Positions 16,930-25,513 of a stretch of DNA of 64,000 nt are shown here, in pieces; the stretch's first letter is position 1, and every line of letters starts with the position of its first letter. The notes under the pieces are model-generated. The model had not been told where the DNA came from. It worked only from the letters and a program-made list of their open reading frames with translations, and searched no databases. The stretch comes from Myxococcus qinghaiensis (lineage in GTDB: Bacteria > Myxococcota > Myxococcia > Myxococcales > Myxococcaceae). The position numbers were made by a program, and so were the translations under genes. The stretch is from NCBI RefSeq assembly GCF_024198215.1, contig NZ_JAKCFA010000002.1:558001-622000 (forward strand), in the 5' to 3' direction.

Positions 16930-16988
16930 CAAGCACGGGGCATCAGGGCGTCCTCACGGAGGCCCTCCATCAATTTGAGGAGGTCGTC

Positions 16989-17822
16989 ATGGATATCCGG
17001 TTCTACGGCGTTCGAGGGAGCATCGCGGTCTCTGGTTCACGCATCGGCGGCAACACCGCGTGCGTGGAAGTGACGAGCCAGGGACACCGGTTGATCCTCG
17101 ACGCGGGCACGGGCATCCGGGCGCTGGGTGAGGTGATGATGCGCGAGGGCCCGCCGCACAAGGTCGCGATGTTCTTCTCGCACCTGCACTGGGACCACGT
17201 GCAGGGCTTCCCCTTCTTCACGCCCGCGTACCTGCCCACCACGGAGCTGACGATGTATGGGCCCGGCGCGAATGGCGCGCAGGCGCTCCAGTCGGAGCTG
17301 GCGGCGCAGATGCAGCCCCCGCACTTCCCGGTGCCGCTGAGCATCATGCGCTCGCGGATGGACTTCCTGTCCGCGATTCACGGCAAGACGGTGGAGGTGG
17401 GGCCCTTCAAGGTGACGCCCATCGACGTGCCTCACCCGCAGGGGTGCCTGGCGTACCGGGTGGAGGCGGATGGGCACTCGTTCATCTACGCCACGGACGT
17501 GGAGCTGTGCCGCAAGGACCTGACGCCGGAAGTCGCGCGCTGGTTCGAGGGCGCGGACGTGCTGTGCCTGGACGCGCAGTACACGCCCGAGGAGTACGAC
17601 GGCCGCAAGGGAATCCCGAAGAAGGGCTGGGGCCACTCGACGATGATGGACGCGGCGGACGTGGCGAAGACAGTGGGCGCGCGGCGGCTGTGCCTGTTCC
17701 ACCATGACCCGGCGCACACGGACGAGACGCTGGAGGACATGGCCGAGCAGGCGCGCACCCTCTTCCCCGTGTGCGAGCCGGCGCGCGAGGGCCAGCGACT
17801 GGTGTTGGGCCGAGCGGCCTGA
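16989..17822 (+). CDS. MBL-fold metallohydrolase
   Basis: 277-residue metallo-beta-lactamase-fold protein of the group containing PhnP-like and cyclic-nucleotide phosphodiesterase-like enzymes. Metal site motifs: SHLHWDHVQG (HxHxDH), HPQG for the next ligand region, ATDVE for the bridging Asp, and LFHHDPAHTDE near the C-terminus. The N-terminus MDIRFYGVRGSIAVSG with GGNTACVEV is typical of the group. ATG 16989 follows GAGGAGG and is preferred to longer in-frame starts. It overlaps no gene, but the sigma-54 activator starts 15 bases after the stop, so they are cotranscribed. A nucleotide or phosphodiester substrate is inference. Confidence 0.88.
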   Translation: MDIRFYGVRGSIAVSGSRIGGNTACVEVTSQGHRLILDAGTGIRALGEVMMREGPPHKVAMFFSHLHWDHVQGFPFFTPAYLPTTELTMYGPGANGAQALQSELAAQMQPPHFPVPLSIMRSRMDFLSAIHGKTVEVGPFKVTPIDVPHPQGCLAYRVEADGHSFIYATDVELCRKDLTPEVARWFEGADVLCLDAQYTPEEYDGRKGIPKKGWGHSTMMDAADVAKTVGARRLCLFHHDPAHTDETLEDMAEQARTLFPVCEPAREGQRLVLGRAA

Positions 17823-17837
17823 GAGGTGGGCCGGACG

Positions 17838-19436
17838 ATGGCACTCGAATGCTATGGTGACGCGTCGGCCTTCATCCTCCCGCCCCTGCCCACCATGCCC
17901 CCTGCCGCGGACATCACCCAGGTCCTCCTCCCCTTTGGTGCGCTCGTCGGGAGGGAGGTGGACCTGGATGCGTTCCTCCAGACGTTGATGGACCGCATCG
18001 CCGCCACCATGCAGGCGGACCGGGGAACCCTGTGGCTGTTGGACCCGGCGCGCCGGGAGCTGTTCAGCCGCGCCGCGCACCTGCCGGAGGTGTCGCAGAT
18101 TCGCGTGAAGCTGGGCCAGGGCGTGGCGGGCACCGTGGCCCAGGAGGGCCACCCCATCAACGTCCCGGACCCGCGCGGAGAGCAGCGCTTCTTCGCGGAC
18201 ATCGACCGGATGACGGGCTACCGCACCACCAGCCTGCTCGCGGTACCCCTGCGCGACGCGGACGGCGCGCTGTACGGCGTGCTCCAGGTGCTCAACCGCC
18301 GAGGCGGAGATCGCTTCACCCCGGAGGACACCGAGCGGCTCGACGCGATTGCCTCGCAGGTGAGCACCGCCCTGCAGAGCACCAGCCTGTACCAGGAGCT
18401 CCAGCGCGCGAAGGACCAGCCCCAGGCACCCGTCGGCTACTTCTTCAACCGCATCATCGGCGAGTCTCCGCAGCTGCAGGCCATCTACCGGCTGGTGCGC
18501 AAGGCCGCGCCCACCGACGCCACGGTGCTGCTGCGCGGAGAGAGCGGCAGCGGCAAGGAGCTGTTCGCCCGCGCGGTGCACGTCAACGGACCCCGGCGCG
18601 ACAAGCCCTTCATCAAGGTGGACTGCGCCGCGCTGCCCGCCACGCTCATTGAGAACGAGCTGTTCGGCCACGAGCGCGGCGCCTACACCGGCGCGGACCA
18701 CCGCATGCCCGGCAAGTTCGAGGCGGCGGACAACGGCACCGTCTTCATCGACGAGATTGGCGAGCTGCCCCTGCCCGTGCAGGGCAAGCTCCTGCGCGTC
18801 ATCCAGGACCGCGAGTTCGAGCGCGTGGGCGGCACCCAGGCCATCAAGGTGGACGTGCGCATCGTCGCGGCCACGCACCGGGACCTGGCGCGCATGGTGG
18901 CGGAGGGACGCTTCCGCGAAGACCTCTACTACCGCATCAAGGTCGTCGAGGTCGTCCTGCCCCCGCTGCGCGAGCGCGGCGCGGAGGACATCGAGCGCCT
19001 GGCCCGGCACTTCGTCGCCACCGTCGCGCGTCGGCACCGGCTGCCCGCCCCCCGACTCAGTCCGCTCGCGCTGGAGCGCCTCAAGCGCTACCGCTGGCCC
19101 GGCAACGTGCGCGAGTTGGAGAACTGCATCGAGAGCGCGGTGGTGCTGTGCGAGGGCGAAATCCTCGAGGAGCACCTGCCCCTGCCCGACCTGGACCGGC
19201 TGCCTCCCACGGGCGCGGCGCCCCAGTCCATGGCGGACCCCGCTCGCACGACGGCCACTCCGGCTTCTTCCGCCGAAGCCAACATGCTGCCACTGGCGGA
19301 GGTGGAGCGCCTCCACATCCTGCGCGTCCTGGACTCGGTGAAGGGCAACCGCACCGCCGCGGCGAAGGTGCTGGAGATTGGCCGCAACACGCTCGCCCGG
19401 AAGCTCAAGGAATACGGCCTCGGCGACGAGGTGTGA
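17838..19436 (+). CDS. GAF-domain sigma-54-dependent activator, NtrC family
   Basis: 532-residue enhancer-binding protein. Order: N-terminal GAF sensor (about 30-180; [35 protein letters not shown]), AAA+ domain (about 205-440) with Walker A GESGSGKE at 233-240, the sigma-54 contact loop GAYTGA at 281-286 (Tyr for the usual Phe, an accepted variant), [10 protein letters not shown], and an R-finger region, then a Fis-type HTH at about 508-530 ([20 protein letters not shown]). There is no receiver domain, so it responds to a ligand or redox signal through GAF rather than to a kinase. ATG 17838 is chosen; a GTG 12 bases earlier is also possible. Cotranscribed with the MBL enzyme, whose product may be the ligand. 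Confidence 0.93.
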   Translation: MALECYGDASAFILPPLPTMPPAADITQVLLPFGALVGREVDLDAFLQTLMDRIAATMQADRGTLWLLDPARRELFSRAAHLPEVSQIRVKLGQGVAGTVAQEGHPINVPDPRGEQRFFADIDRMTGYRTTSLLAVPLRDADGALYGVLQVLNRRGGDRFTPEDTERLDAIASQVSTALQSTSLYQELQRAKDQPQAPVGYFFNRIIGESPQLQAIYRLVRKAAPTDATVLLRGESGSGKELFARAVHVNGPRRDKPFIKVDCAALPATLIENELFGHERGAYTGADHRMPGKFEAADNGTVFIDEIGELPLPVQGKLLRVIQDREFERVGGTQAIKVDVRIVAATHRDLARMVAEGRFREDLYYRIKVVEVVLPPLRERGAEDIERLARHFVATVARRHRLPAPRLSPLALERLKRYRWPGNVRELENCIESAVVLCEGEILEEHLPLPDLDRLPPTGAAPQSMADPARTTATPASSAEANMLPLAEVERLHILRVLDSVKGNRTAAAKVLEIGRNTLARKLKEYGLGDEV

Positions 19437-19574
19437 TGCTCCGCGCCGCGCTCTCACCCCCGCGCGTCCAGGCAGCCAGCCAGGGACTCCACCTCGAAGC
19501 CGACAACACGTGCCTCCCGGGATAACCTGGAGCATGCTGGGTCGGCATTTCCATGCAGGCCGAGGGGGATTCAC

Positions 19575-21908
19575 ATGAAGGTGATTGAGACGCTGGCGAA
19601 CCTGCCGGCGGAGCTGGCCGAGAAGATTCCGGACGTGAAGCTCCAGGACCAGGACATCCGGGTCACGCTGGCGCAGGAGGGGCTCACGCGCGAGGGCATC
19701 CTCCCGCCCAAGCTGAACCTGGGCGACTTCGCGCTCTCCTTCGAAGCCAGCGCCGAGGCCACGGTCCGCAACTTCAACTCCCCCGGCGACGTGGACGAGA
19801 ACGGCATCGTCGGTGAGGCGTCCGCCGCGAATGCCCCGCCCTCGGACTCGCCTCGGCCCCAGCTCATCCTGGGCGGCGACAAGGGGTGGATGCGCTATCA
19901 GGCCACGGGCCTCGTCAAGGCGGGGGCCTCCGGCCGCTACTCCTTCGTCTCCGCCAACGGGAAGACGGAGCTGTCCGCCACGCTGAGCGACTACCGCGCG
20001 CATCCGCTGGCGCGCAACATGCGCGAGGCCGCCAAGGAGGACCTCGCGTCGCCGCGCCTGCTGGTGAACTCGACGGACCTGACGAAGCTGGGGACGGGGG
20101 ACGCGCTGTCGTGGCGGGTGCGCGGCATGCTGGAGACGGGGCTGGACCTGGGCTGGGCGGACCTCTTCACCACCAACCTGGGAGACCTGTCCTTCGTCCG
20201 CAGCAGCGAGCTCATCGAGCTGAAGACGTCCATCGTCGCGCTGGTGCGCGCGCGCGTCTCGCTCACCGACGACTACCAGCTCAGCTTCTCCCGCCCGAGC
20301 CCCGGCCGGCTCCAGCTCACGGTGCGCAAGGCGAAGTCCCACGAGGCCTCGCAGGGCGCGGGCCTGGGCATCCAGGTCGCCTTCGCCGACGCCGAGGCCG
20401 TGCAGTCGCGGCTCAAGGAGGTGCTCACCGCGCTCGCCGGACAGGCCGAGGCGAAGGTCGAGGAGCTCATCGACAAGGCCATCCAGAAGGTGCTGACCCC
20501 GGACCAGCTCGCGGTGCTGCGCACGGTGCTGGAGCGGCTGGGGTTGGACCCGGAGCTCGTCAACCTGGACCACCTGCGCCAGGAGTGGGAGGAGCTGAAG
20601 CAGAAGGTGGAGGGCGCGCTGGAGAAGGTGGTGAAGTCGCGCATCGCCGCCGCCTTCCAGTACGAATACCTGCGCATCTCCGAGTCCTCCACGCTGCTGG
20701 AGGTCGAGCTGGACGAGGCCACCGCGCTGAACTTCCACGGCCAGCTGGTGCTCGGCAACCTGGTGGACCTGATGTCGTGGCTGCGCGCGCCGGAGAACGC
20801 GGGCCGGTTCACCCTGAAGAACTACCTCAACACCGCGTCCTTCACGCTCCAGCAGACCGTCGGCTTCTCGCTGAGCCTGGGCACCTACGAGGTGTTCAAG
20901 GCGCGCGGCTCGCTCAAGCAGACCTGGGTGTCGCAGGAGAACACGCAGGGCGCGCGGAGGCAGGCGTTCCTCGGACAGCGCGCCTACGAGGACGCGCTGA
21001 TGGGCCACCGCAACCGCTGGGCGGTGGACTTCCGAGCGGACATGGAGTCCTTCGCTCCGGCCCCGGCCGCGTCGGACTTCCGCTACGGCTTGCACATGCT
21101 GCTGTGGGGGCAGAAGAAGAAGCTGACGAAGCAGGAGCTTCAGGCCGCGGTGGATGACGCCGTCGTCTGGGGCGTGCTGGATGCCAATGATGCGGCGAGC
21201 GTCACGGCGAAGCTCGACGCGCACCTGGGCAAGACGGACGTCCAGACGCAAGTCGAGCTGAAGGTGTCCGACGAGATGCTGCGCGAGCTGGTGCCCCGGC
21301 TCCAGACGTTCGACTTGAAGCTCTTCTCACGGGCGCTCGCCCGCGCCATGCCGTGGAGCGAGCAGACGGCGCGCGTGACGCCGGAGTTCCGCAAGCTCGT
21401 CTACGCGCCCATCTGGGAGTCGTACCTCACCGAGGTGATGAACAAGGGCAGCTTCCTCTCCGGAGACCTGTCCCCCACCCGCGCCGCGCAGATCGCCGCG
21501 TGGTTCATCGAGAAGGACTCCACGGTGAAGCAGCTCGCCTCGGGCCTGCTGCTGCGAGAGAAGACGTGGCAGCCGCCCGGCGGCAACTTCAGCTTCGCCG
21601 AAGTCACGGACAAGAACCGCAACACGCTGGCCAAGTGCCGCCGCTTCGTGGACGGGCTGGTGCGCCTGCGCCGCTCCATCGAAGAGCGTCGCAGCGGCGA
21701 GGAGCTGAAGACCGTGCACGGTGACTTGGAGGGCCTCTGGAACACGGGCTTCCACCTGCGCACGGCCGGCGCGGTGCTGGCGGAGCTGGCGAAGGGCACG
21801 GCGCGGGGCCTGGGCGGAATCGAGCGGACCTTCACCGTGCGGCTCGCGGACAGCCAGGAGCAGCTCGTGTTCTCCACGGCGTGGGGCCCGTCCACGCCCA
21901 CGCCGTAG
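19575..21908 (+). CDS. large hypothetical protein, 777 residues
   Basis: I do not recognise this protein. It has no signal peptide and no TM helix, so it is probably cytoplasmic. It begins MKVIETLANLPAELAEKIPDV with an AGGGGGA ribosome site. Residues 80-220 look beta-rich (LGGDKGWMRYQATGLVKAGASG); about 270-355 is strongly charged and helical (RLKEVLTALAGQAEAKVEELIDK, WEELKQKVEGALEKVVKSR) and may form a coiled coil; later parts mention repeated beta motifs (LNFHGQLVLGNL, FTLQQTVGFSLSLGTYEVF). Base composition and codon use match neighbours. It follows the sigma-54 activator by 138 bases and converges on the GIDE-like gene. It has the look of a large self-assembling or scaffold protein, which is only a guess. 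Confidence 0.78.
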   Translation: MKVIETLANLPAELAEKIPDVKLQDQDIRVTLAQEGLTREGILPPKLNLGDFALSFEASAEATVRNFNSPGDVDENGIVGEASAANAPPSDSPRPQLILGGDKGWMRYQATGLVKAGASGRYSFVSANGKTELSATLSDYRAHPLARNMREAAKEDLASPRLLVNSTDLTKLGTGDALSWRVRGMLETGLDLGWADLFTTNLGDLSFVRSSELIELKTSIVALVRARVSLTDDYQLSFSRPSPGRLQLTVRKAKSHEASQGAGLGIQVAFADAEAVQSRLKEVLTALAGQAEAKVEELIDKAIQKVLTPDQLAVLRTVLERLGLDPELVNLDHLRQEWEELKQKVEGALEKVVKSRIAAAFQYEYLRISESSTLLEVELDEATALNFHGQLVLGNLVDLMSWLRAPENAGRFTLKNYLNTASFTLQQTVGFSLSLGTYEVFKARGSLKQTWVSQENTQGARRQAFLGQRAYEDALMGHRNRWAVDFRADMESFAPAPAASDFRYGLHMLLWGQKKKLTKQELQAAVDDAVVWGVLDANDAASVTAKLDAHLGKTDVQTQVELKVSDEMLRELVPRLQTFDLKLFSRALARAMPWSEQTARVTPEFRKLVYAPIWESYLTEVMNKGSFLSGDLSPTRAAQIAAWFIEKDSTVKQLASGLLLREKTWQPPGGNFSFAEVTDKNRNTLAKCRRFVDGLVRLRRSIEERRSGEELKTVHGDLEGLWNTGFHLRTAGAVLAELAKGTARGLGGIERTFTVRLADSQEQLVFSTAWGPSTPTP

Positions 21909-21913
21909 CGAGC

Positions 21914-22864
21914 TCACATCGAGCGCGACAACATCAACGCGGCGGCCATGGACATCGCTCCGGCCGCCGCGAAGTGCTTCCACGCCAGGCGCGCCAGCGT
22001 GCCTCGCGTGATGTCCGCATCCGCGCCCAGCACCACCATGGCCGCGCCGCCGTGCCGGCCGCGCAATTCGTAGATGCCCTCGCTCGCGCCGCGCCGCAGC
22101 TCCCCCACCACGAAGCATGTGTCGCCCGCGCTGCCCACGCGCTCCCAGGAGAGCGTCTGGGGTTCTTCGGTCAGCTCGCTCGCGCCCGTCAGCTCGCTCC
22201 CCTCCGGCCCCACGGGCACCTCCCTGAGCCAGGAGGGCTGCGACATCAACGACGCCGTCCGACAGCGACGAGGCCGTACCGGCGCCATCAACGACGCGGG
22301 GGAGAACTTCACGCGAGCCCTGACGCGCGCGCCTCGCAACATCAGCGTGGGCGAGTAGGCCCGCTCTCGCGACAAGAGCGCGCCCTTCCGGCCGTCCGCC
22401 GCCACCTCGCGAAGCTCGGCCTCGAAGAAGGTGCAGGGAACGCCGCCCGGGGACGTGAGCACCTCCTCGGCATCGAGCGTGCCCTGGTACACGCCCCAGC
22501 CCGGCGACTCACCAGAGCGCAGCGCCGCCACGGCCTCGTCCAAGGACTTGGGCACCGTGCCCCGCAGCAGGTCCACGCCCGAGCGCACCCGCGTGCCCCG
22601 CACCGCGAGCAGCGCCGCGACCACCAGCAACGCGAGCGCCAGTGACTTGCCAATCGCCTCGGCCGATAGCACCGCGGGCCCAGCACCGTCCCTGAGGCCC
22701 AGCACGAGCGCGAACGCCCCCATGGCCAACAGCCCGAACCAGAGCAGAGGAAGTCTTGGGACGTTGGCCCGCGAGCCCCGCCGTCCGAAGGTGAACGCCG
22801 CCACCACGAGCGCCGCCAGGAACGCCGCATAGATGGGCGCCAATACGACGCGCCAGAATTCCAT
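21914..22864 (-). CDS. membrane protein with GIDE-like domain
   Basis: 316 residues. TM helices at the N-terminus (FWRVVLAPIYAAFLAALVVAAFTFG, WFGLLAMGAFALVLGL, IGKSLALALLVVAALLAV), then a cytoplasmic or periplasmic domain with WGVYQGTLDAEEVLTSP, VPCTFFEAELREV, and DTCFVVGELRR, and a final hydrophobic helix (HFAAAGAMSMAAALMLS). The SPxxGxPCxxxxxxL pattern and the two-sided membrane layout resemble the GIDE domain known from the mitochondrial E3 ligase MUL1 and found in bacterial membrane proteins without a RING finger. No RING is present here. ATG 22864 (MEFWRVV) is preferred over the open extension upstream. It follows the kinase gene on the same strand by 228 bases. Confidence 0.65.
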   Translation of the reverse strand: MEFWRVVLAPIYAAFLAALVVAAFTFGRRGSRANVPRLPLLWFGLLAMGAFALVLGLRDGAGPAVLSAEAIGKSLALALLVVAALLAVRGTRVRSGVDLLRGTVPKSLDEAVAALRSGESPGWGVYQGTLDAEEVLTSPGGVPCTFFEAELREVAADGRKGALLSRERAYSPTLMLRGARVRARVKFSPASLMAPVRPRRCRTASLMSQPSWLREVPVGPEGSELTGASELTEEPQTLSWERVGSAGDTCFVVGELRRGASEGIYELRGRHGGAAMVVLGADADITRGTLARLAWKHFAAAGAMSMAAALMLSRSM

Positions 22865-23064
22865 CCCGTCCCCCGGCAGCTCGAAGGGAGCCCCCAGGGC
22901 CCCGAACACCGGAAGAAAGTGGGACGCCCGTGAAGCCCGCGCAAGGTCGCCCGGGGCGAAGGCGTGTCCCCTCAAGGACATCGCCCGGCGGGAGGACAAT
23001 GGCCCGACGTGGGCCACCTCGGGCGATGCCCGGGAAGTGTCGGAAACAGGAGACTGCCGCGAGG

Positions 23065-23082
23065 GGCCCGACCGGCCGGGCC
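23065..23082 (-). terminator. hairpin after the kinase gene
   Basis: GGCCCG-GCCGGT-CGGGCC on the minus strand, 6-bp stem and 6-base loop, beginning 11 bases after the kinase stop. No T-run; could be a weak terminator or processing site before the GIDE-like gene. Confidence 0.3.
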
Positions 23083-23092
23083 TGGAGGAGGA

Positions 23093-25513
23093 CTACTGCT
23101 CCTGGCCCGCGACCGCCTGCCGAGGGGGCCGCTCCTTCAACTGTCCCCGGACCGCCAGGTCATCGAAGGTGCAGGCCAGGTTGCGGCATCCCACCGCCAC
23201 CTTGCCGACGCGGTCCTTCAGGCCCGGCAGCAGCTTCCGGGCGAAGCGCTGCTTGCCGAGGAAGCCCTCCGCGAGCACGACGCCCTCCGCCTTCGGGCTC
23301 AGCTTCAGCCGCACCAGGTAGGGCCCGGTCGCGGGCAGCGGCATCTCGTCCTCGACGAGCCCATCCGTGTCCTGCGCGCTGTTGCCCACCACCTCGTGGC
23401 CATCCTCGGTGAAGTAGCGCCACGCCAGGCGCATCCCCACTCCTGGAATGGCGAAGGCCGACACCTGGAGGTCCTTGATGCGGAAGGACAGCTCGCCGTA
23501 GTGCTGGGCATCCAGTTCCTCCGGGTATTCATCCCCCAGCGGCCTGACATCCATCATCACCTGCGCATCGAAGTCGTTGGCCGCGAAGTAGCGGTGCGCC
23601 ACGTACGCGCGCGGCACCAGCCTCCGCCCCGACGCATCCTGGCCGCCCTGCCACGCCCTGAGCTCACCGTCCTCAATCACCCACCGTCCGCTGTGGAGGT
23701 TGAGCTCCTCGGTGCCTTCGCCCTCGAACGAGACTCCGAACCGGGCCTCCCCGCCGGGCTTTGGGGGCATCACCACGTTCGCCGTGGTGAAGGTCTCACC
23801 GTACGTGTTCGGCGGAAACGGCCGGGTGGGCGTGCGCGTCTTCGTGCCCTGCCTGGGCCCGTCGCGCTCATCGCCACGCTGGAGCACCGGGTCCACCGCC
23901 CAGCGCGCCGCGAAGCCGAGCACCGCGAGCCCACCGACGATGGACAGCCCGCTGCGCACCCGGCGCCAGCCCAGACGCAGGCGGCGGGTAATCTGGCTCG
24001 TCGTCGGGGCCCGCGCCGTCACCAGCTGACGTGCCGGCTGGATGCCCGTCATCAGGCCCGGCGCGGACGAGGAGGAGATCATCGTCTCCAGGGCCGCGCA
24101 CAGCTCCCCCGCCTTCTCGTAGCGGGACTCCGGGTCCGTCTCCAGCAGGCGCTCCACCACCAGGTCCACGCGCGGGTCCAACCCCGGCACTCGCTGGGAC
24201 GGCAGCTTGAAGCGGCCCAGGGGCACTTCTCCGGTGAGCAGTTCGTAGAGCACCACGCCCAGCGAGAACAGGTCGGCGCGGCCGTCCACGTTCTTCGCGT
24301 CGCGCCGCTGCTCCGGGGCCATGTAGTTCAGCGTGCCCATGGCCACCGCCGTCGCGGTGAGTTGCAACCGGGACTCCGACTGACGGATGCCCGCCAGGCC
24401 GAAGTCCGCCACCTTCACGTTGCCCCGCCCATCCAGCAGGATGTTCTCTGGCTTGAGGTCGCGGTGGATGATGTCCTTGTCGTGCGCGCACTCGACGGCG
24501 CGCGCCACCTGGAGCATCAGCTTCAGGCTCTGCTGCGGCAACAGCGCGCCGGCGGAGATGGCCTCTCGCAGCGAGCGCCCCTCCACGAACTCCATGACGA
24601 AGTAGTAGTGCTCGCCCGCGACACCCCGGTCGATGATCTGCACGATGTTCGGGTGGTTGAGGGCGGCCAGCGCGGTGGCCTCCTTCTCGAACCGGGCCAC
24701 GAACTCCGGGTCCTTCGCCAGCTTTGGCGGCAACAGCTTCACCGCCACCGTGCGCCCCAGCGACGTCTGCCGCGCGAGCCACACCTCGCCCATGCCGCCG
24801 CGACCGAGCAGCTCCAGCAGCTCGAACCCCGGCAGCGACACCCGCGACGCCGCCACGAAGGTGTCCACCTCGTGGACGTTCAAGTCGGAGTCCGCGTTGC
24901 CACGTCCCGTCGGCGTCGATGACCGAACCACCGTTGCACCCACGGGGACCTCCAGATCGGGGGTCGAGGACGGCAGGGCCACACCGCTCGGCCCGATGCC
25001 GGCATGATTGAAGGAGGGGGCCACGTCCACGCTCGGAAGCGGCACCCCGGGCAGCGCCAAGTCATTGGGGGAAGCGCCCGTGCTCGACGGCTGCGCCGCG
25101 CCGAAATTCACGCCCAGCACCTCGATGCCGCTCGTCAGCGCGCCCCGGGAGTCCGTCGAGCCGCCCACCAACGTCACGCGCCCGTGGACCGAACCGGGCT
25201 CGTCACGCGGGGGCTCGCGCTCCTCCAGCAGCGAGGCATCCCGGAGCGCCCCGCCGTTCGCATAGCTCGTCGCGCTCCGGGGGGCGCGCTCGTCGGCGCC
25301 CAGCCCCGGCACCACGGTGTCGCGGGTGTTTTCGGGAGCGCCCTGAGCGCGGTGCGTGGCGAATGTGACGTGGGACGCCGCGCGAGCGCCGCTCGCGTCC
25401 TGACGCCGCACCTCGAAGCGGATGCCACAACGGCACGTCACCTTCTGCCCGGTGACGTACACCCGGGTGTCGTGCTGAATCCCGCAGTTGGGGCACTCCT
25501 GGGTTGTCGTCAT
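23093..25513 (-). CDS. membrane Ser/Thr protein kinase with zinc ribbon and sensor domain
   Basis: 806 residues. The N-terminus is a four-Cys zinc-ribbon-like motif (C7, C10, C27, C29: ECPNCG and TCRCG). After a 190-residue low-complexity linker, a complete Hanks-type kinase domain spans about 230-490: LGRGGMGEVW, VAVKLLPPK, IHRDLKPENILLDG, VADFGLAG, MAPEQ. One TM helix follows near 510-530 (GLSIVGGLAVLGFAARWAV), then a C-terminal domain of about 230 residues with a beta-sandwich look (SGRWVIEDGELRAWQGG, ACTFDDLAVRGQL) like the concanavalin-type folds used to bind sugars. Its ATG overlaps the cyclase stop (ATGA), so translation is coupled. Likely an envelope-sensing kinase; ligand unknown. 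Confidence 0.92.
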   Translation of the reverse strand: MTTTQECPNCGIQHDTRVYVTGQKVTCRCGIRFEVRRQDASGARAASHVTFATHRAQGAPENTRDTVVPGLGADERAPRSATSYANGGALRDASLLEEREPPRDEPGSVHGRVTLVGGSTDSRGALTSGIEVLGVNFGAAQPSSTGASPNDLALPGVPLPSVDVAPSFNHAGIGPSGVALPSSTPDLEVPVGATVVRSSTPTGRGNADSDLNVHEVDTFVAASRVSLPGFELLELLGRGGMGEVWLARQTSLGRTVAVKLLPPKLAKDPEFVARFEKEATALAALNHPNIVQIIDRGVAGEHYYFVMEFVEGRSLREAISAGALLPQQSLKLMLQVARAVECAHDKDIIHRDLKPENILLDGRGNVKVADFGLAGIRQSESRLQLTATAVAMGTLNYMAPEQRRDAKNVDGRADLFSLGVVLYELLTGEVPLGRFKLPSQRVPGLDPRVDLVVERLLETDPESRYEKAGELCAALETMISSSSAPGLMTGIQPARQLVTARAPTTSQITRRLRLGWRRVRSGLSIVGGLAVLGFAARWAVDPVLQRGDERDGPRQGTKTRTPTRPFPPNTYGETFTTANVVMPPKPGGEARFGVSFEGEGTEELNLHSGRWVIEDGELRAWQGGQDASGRRLVPRAYVAHRYFAANDFDAQVMMDVRPLGDEYPEELDAQHYGELSFRIKDLQVSAFAIPGVGMRLAWRYFTEDGHEVVGNSAQDTDGLVEDEMPLPATGPYLVRLKLSPKAEGVVLAEGFLGKQRFARKLLPGLKDRVGKVAVGCRNLACTFDDLAVRGQLKERPPRQAVAGQEQ

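Larger units (their letters stand above)
16688..16988. other. repeat-rich divergent control region
   Basis: 301 bases between the ParA gene and the MBL gene. It holds the inverted repeat at 16806-16824, a 13-base direct repeat with one mismatch (GCTCCGGAATGGT at 16815 and GCTCCAGAATGGT at 16849), two ATAATTCC copies (16803 and 16893), an ATGGT/ACCAT arm pair around 16823-16840 and a sigma-54-like site. No RNA gene or small ORF was supported. Confidence 0.55.

Noticed and set aside
17037-21251. 1,404-codon open frame antisense to the MBL, activator and 777-residue genes
   Set aside because: It runs across three well-supported genes and shows only shadow composition.
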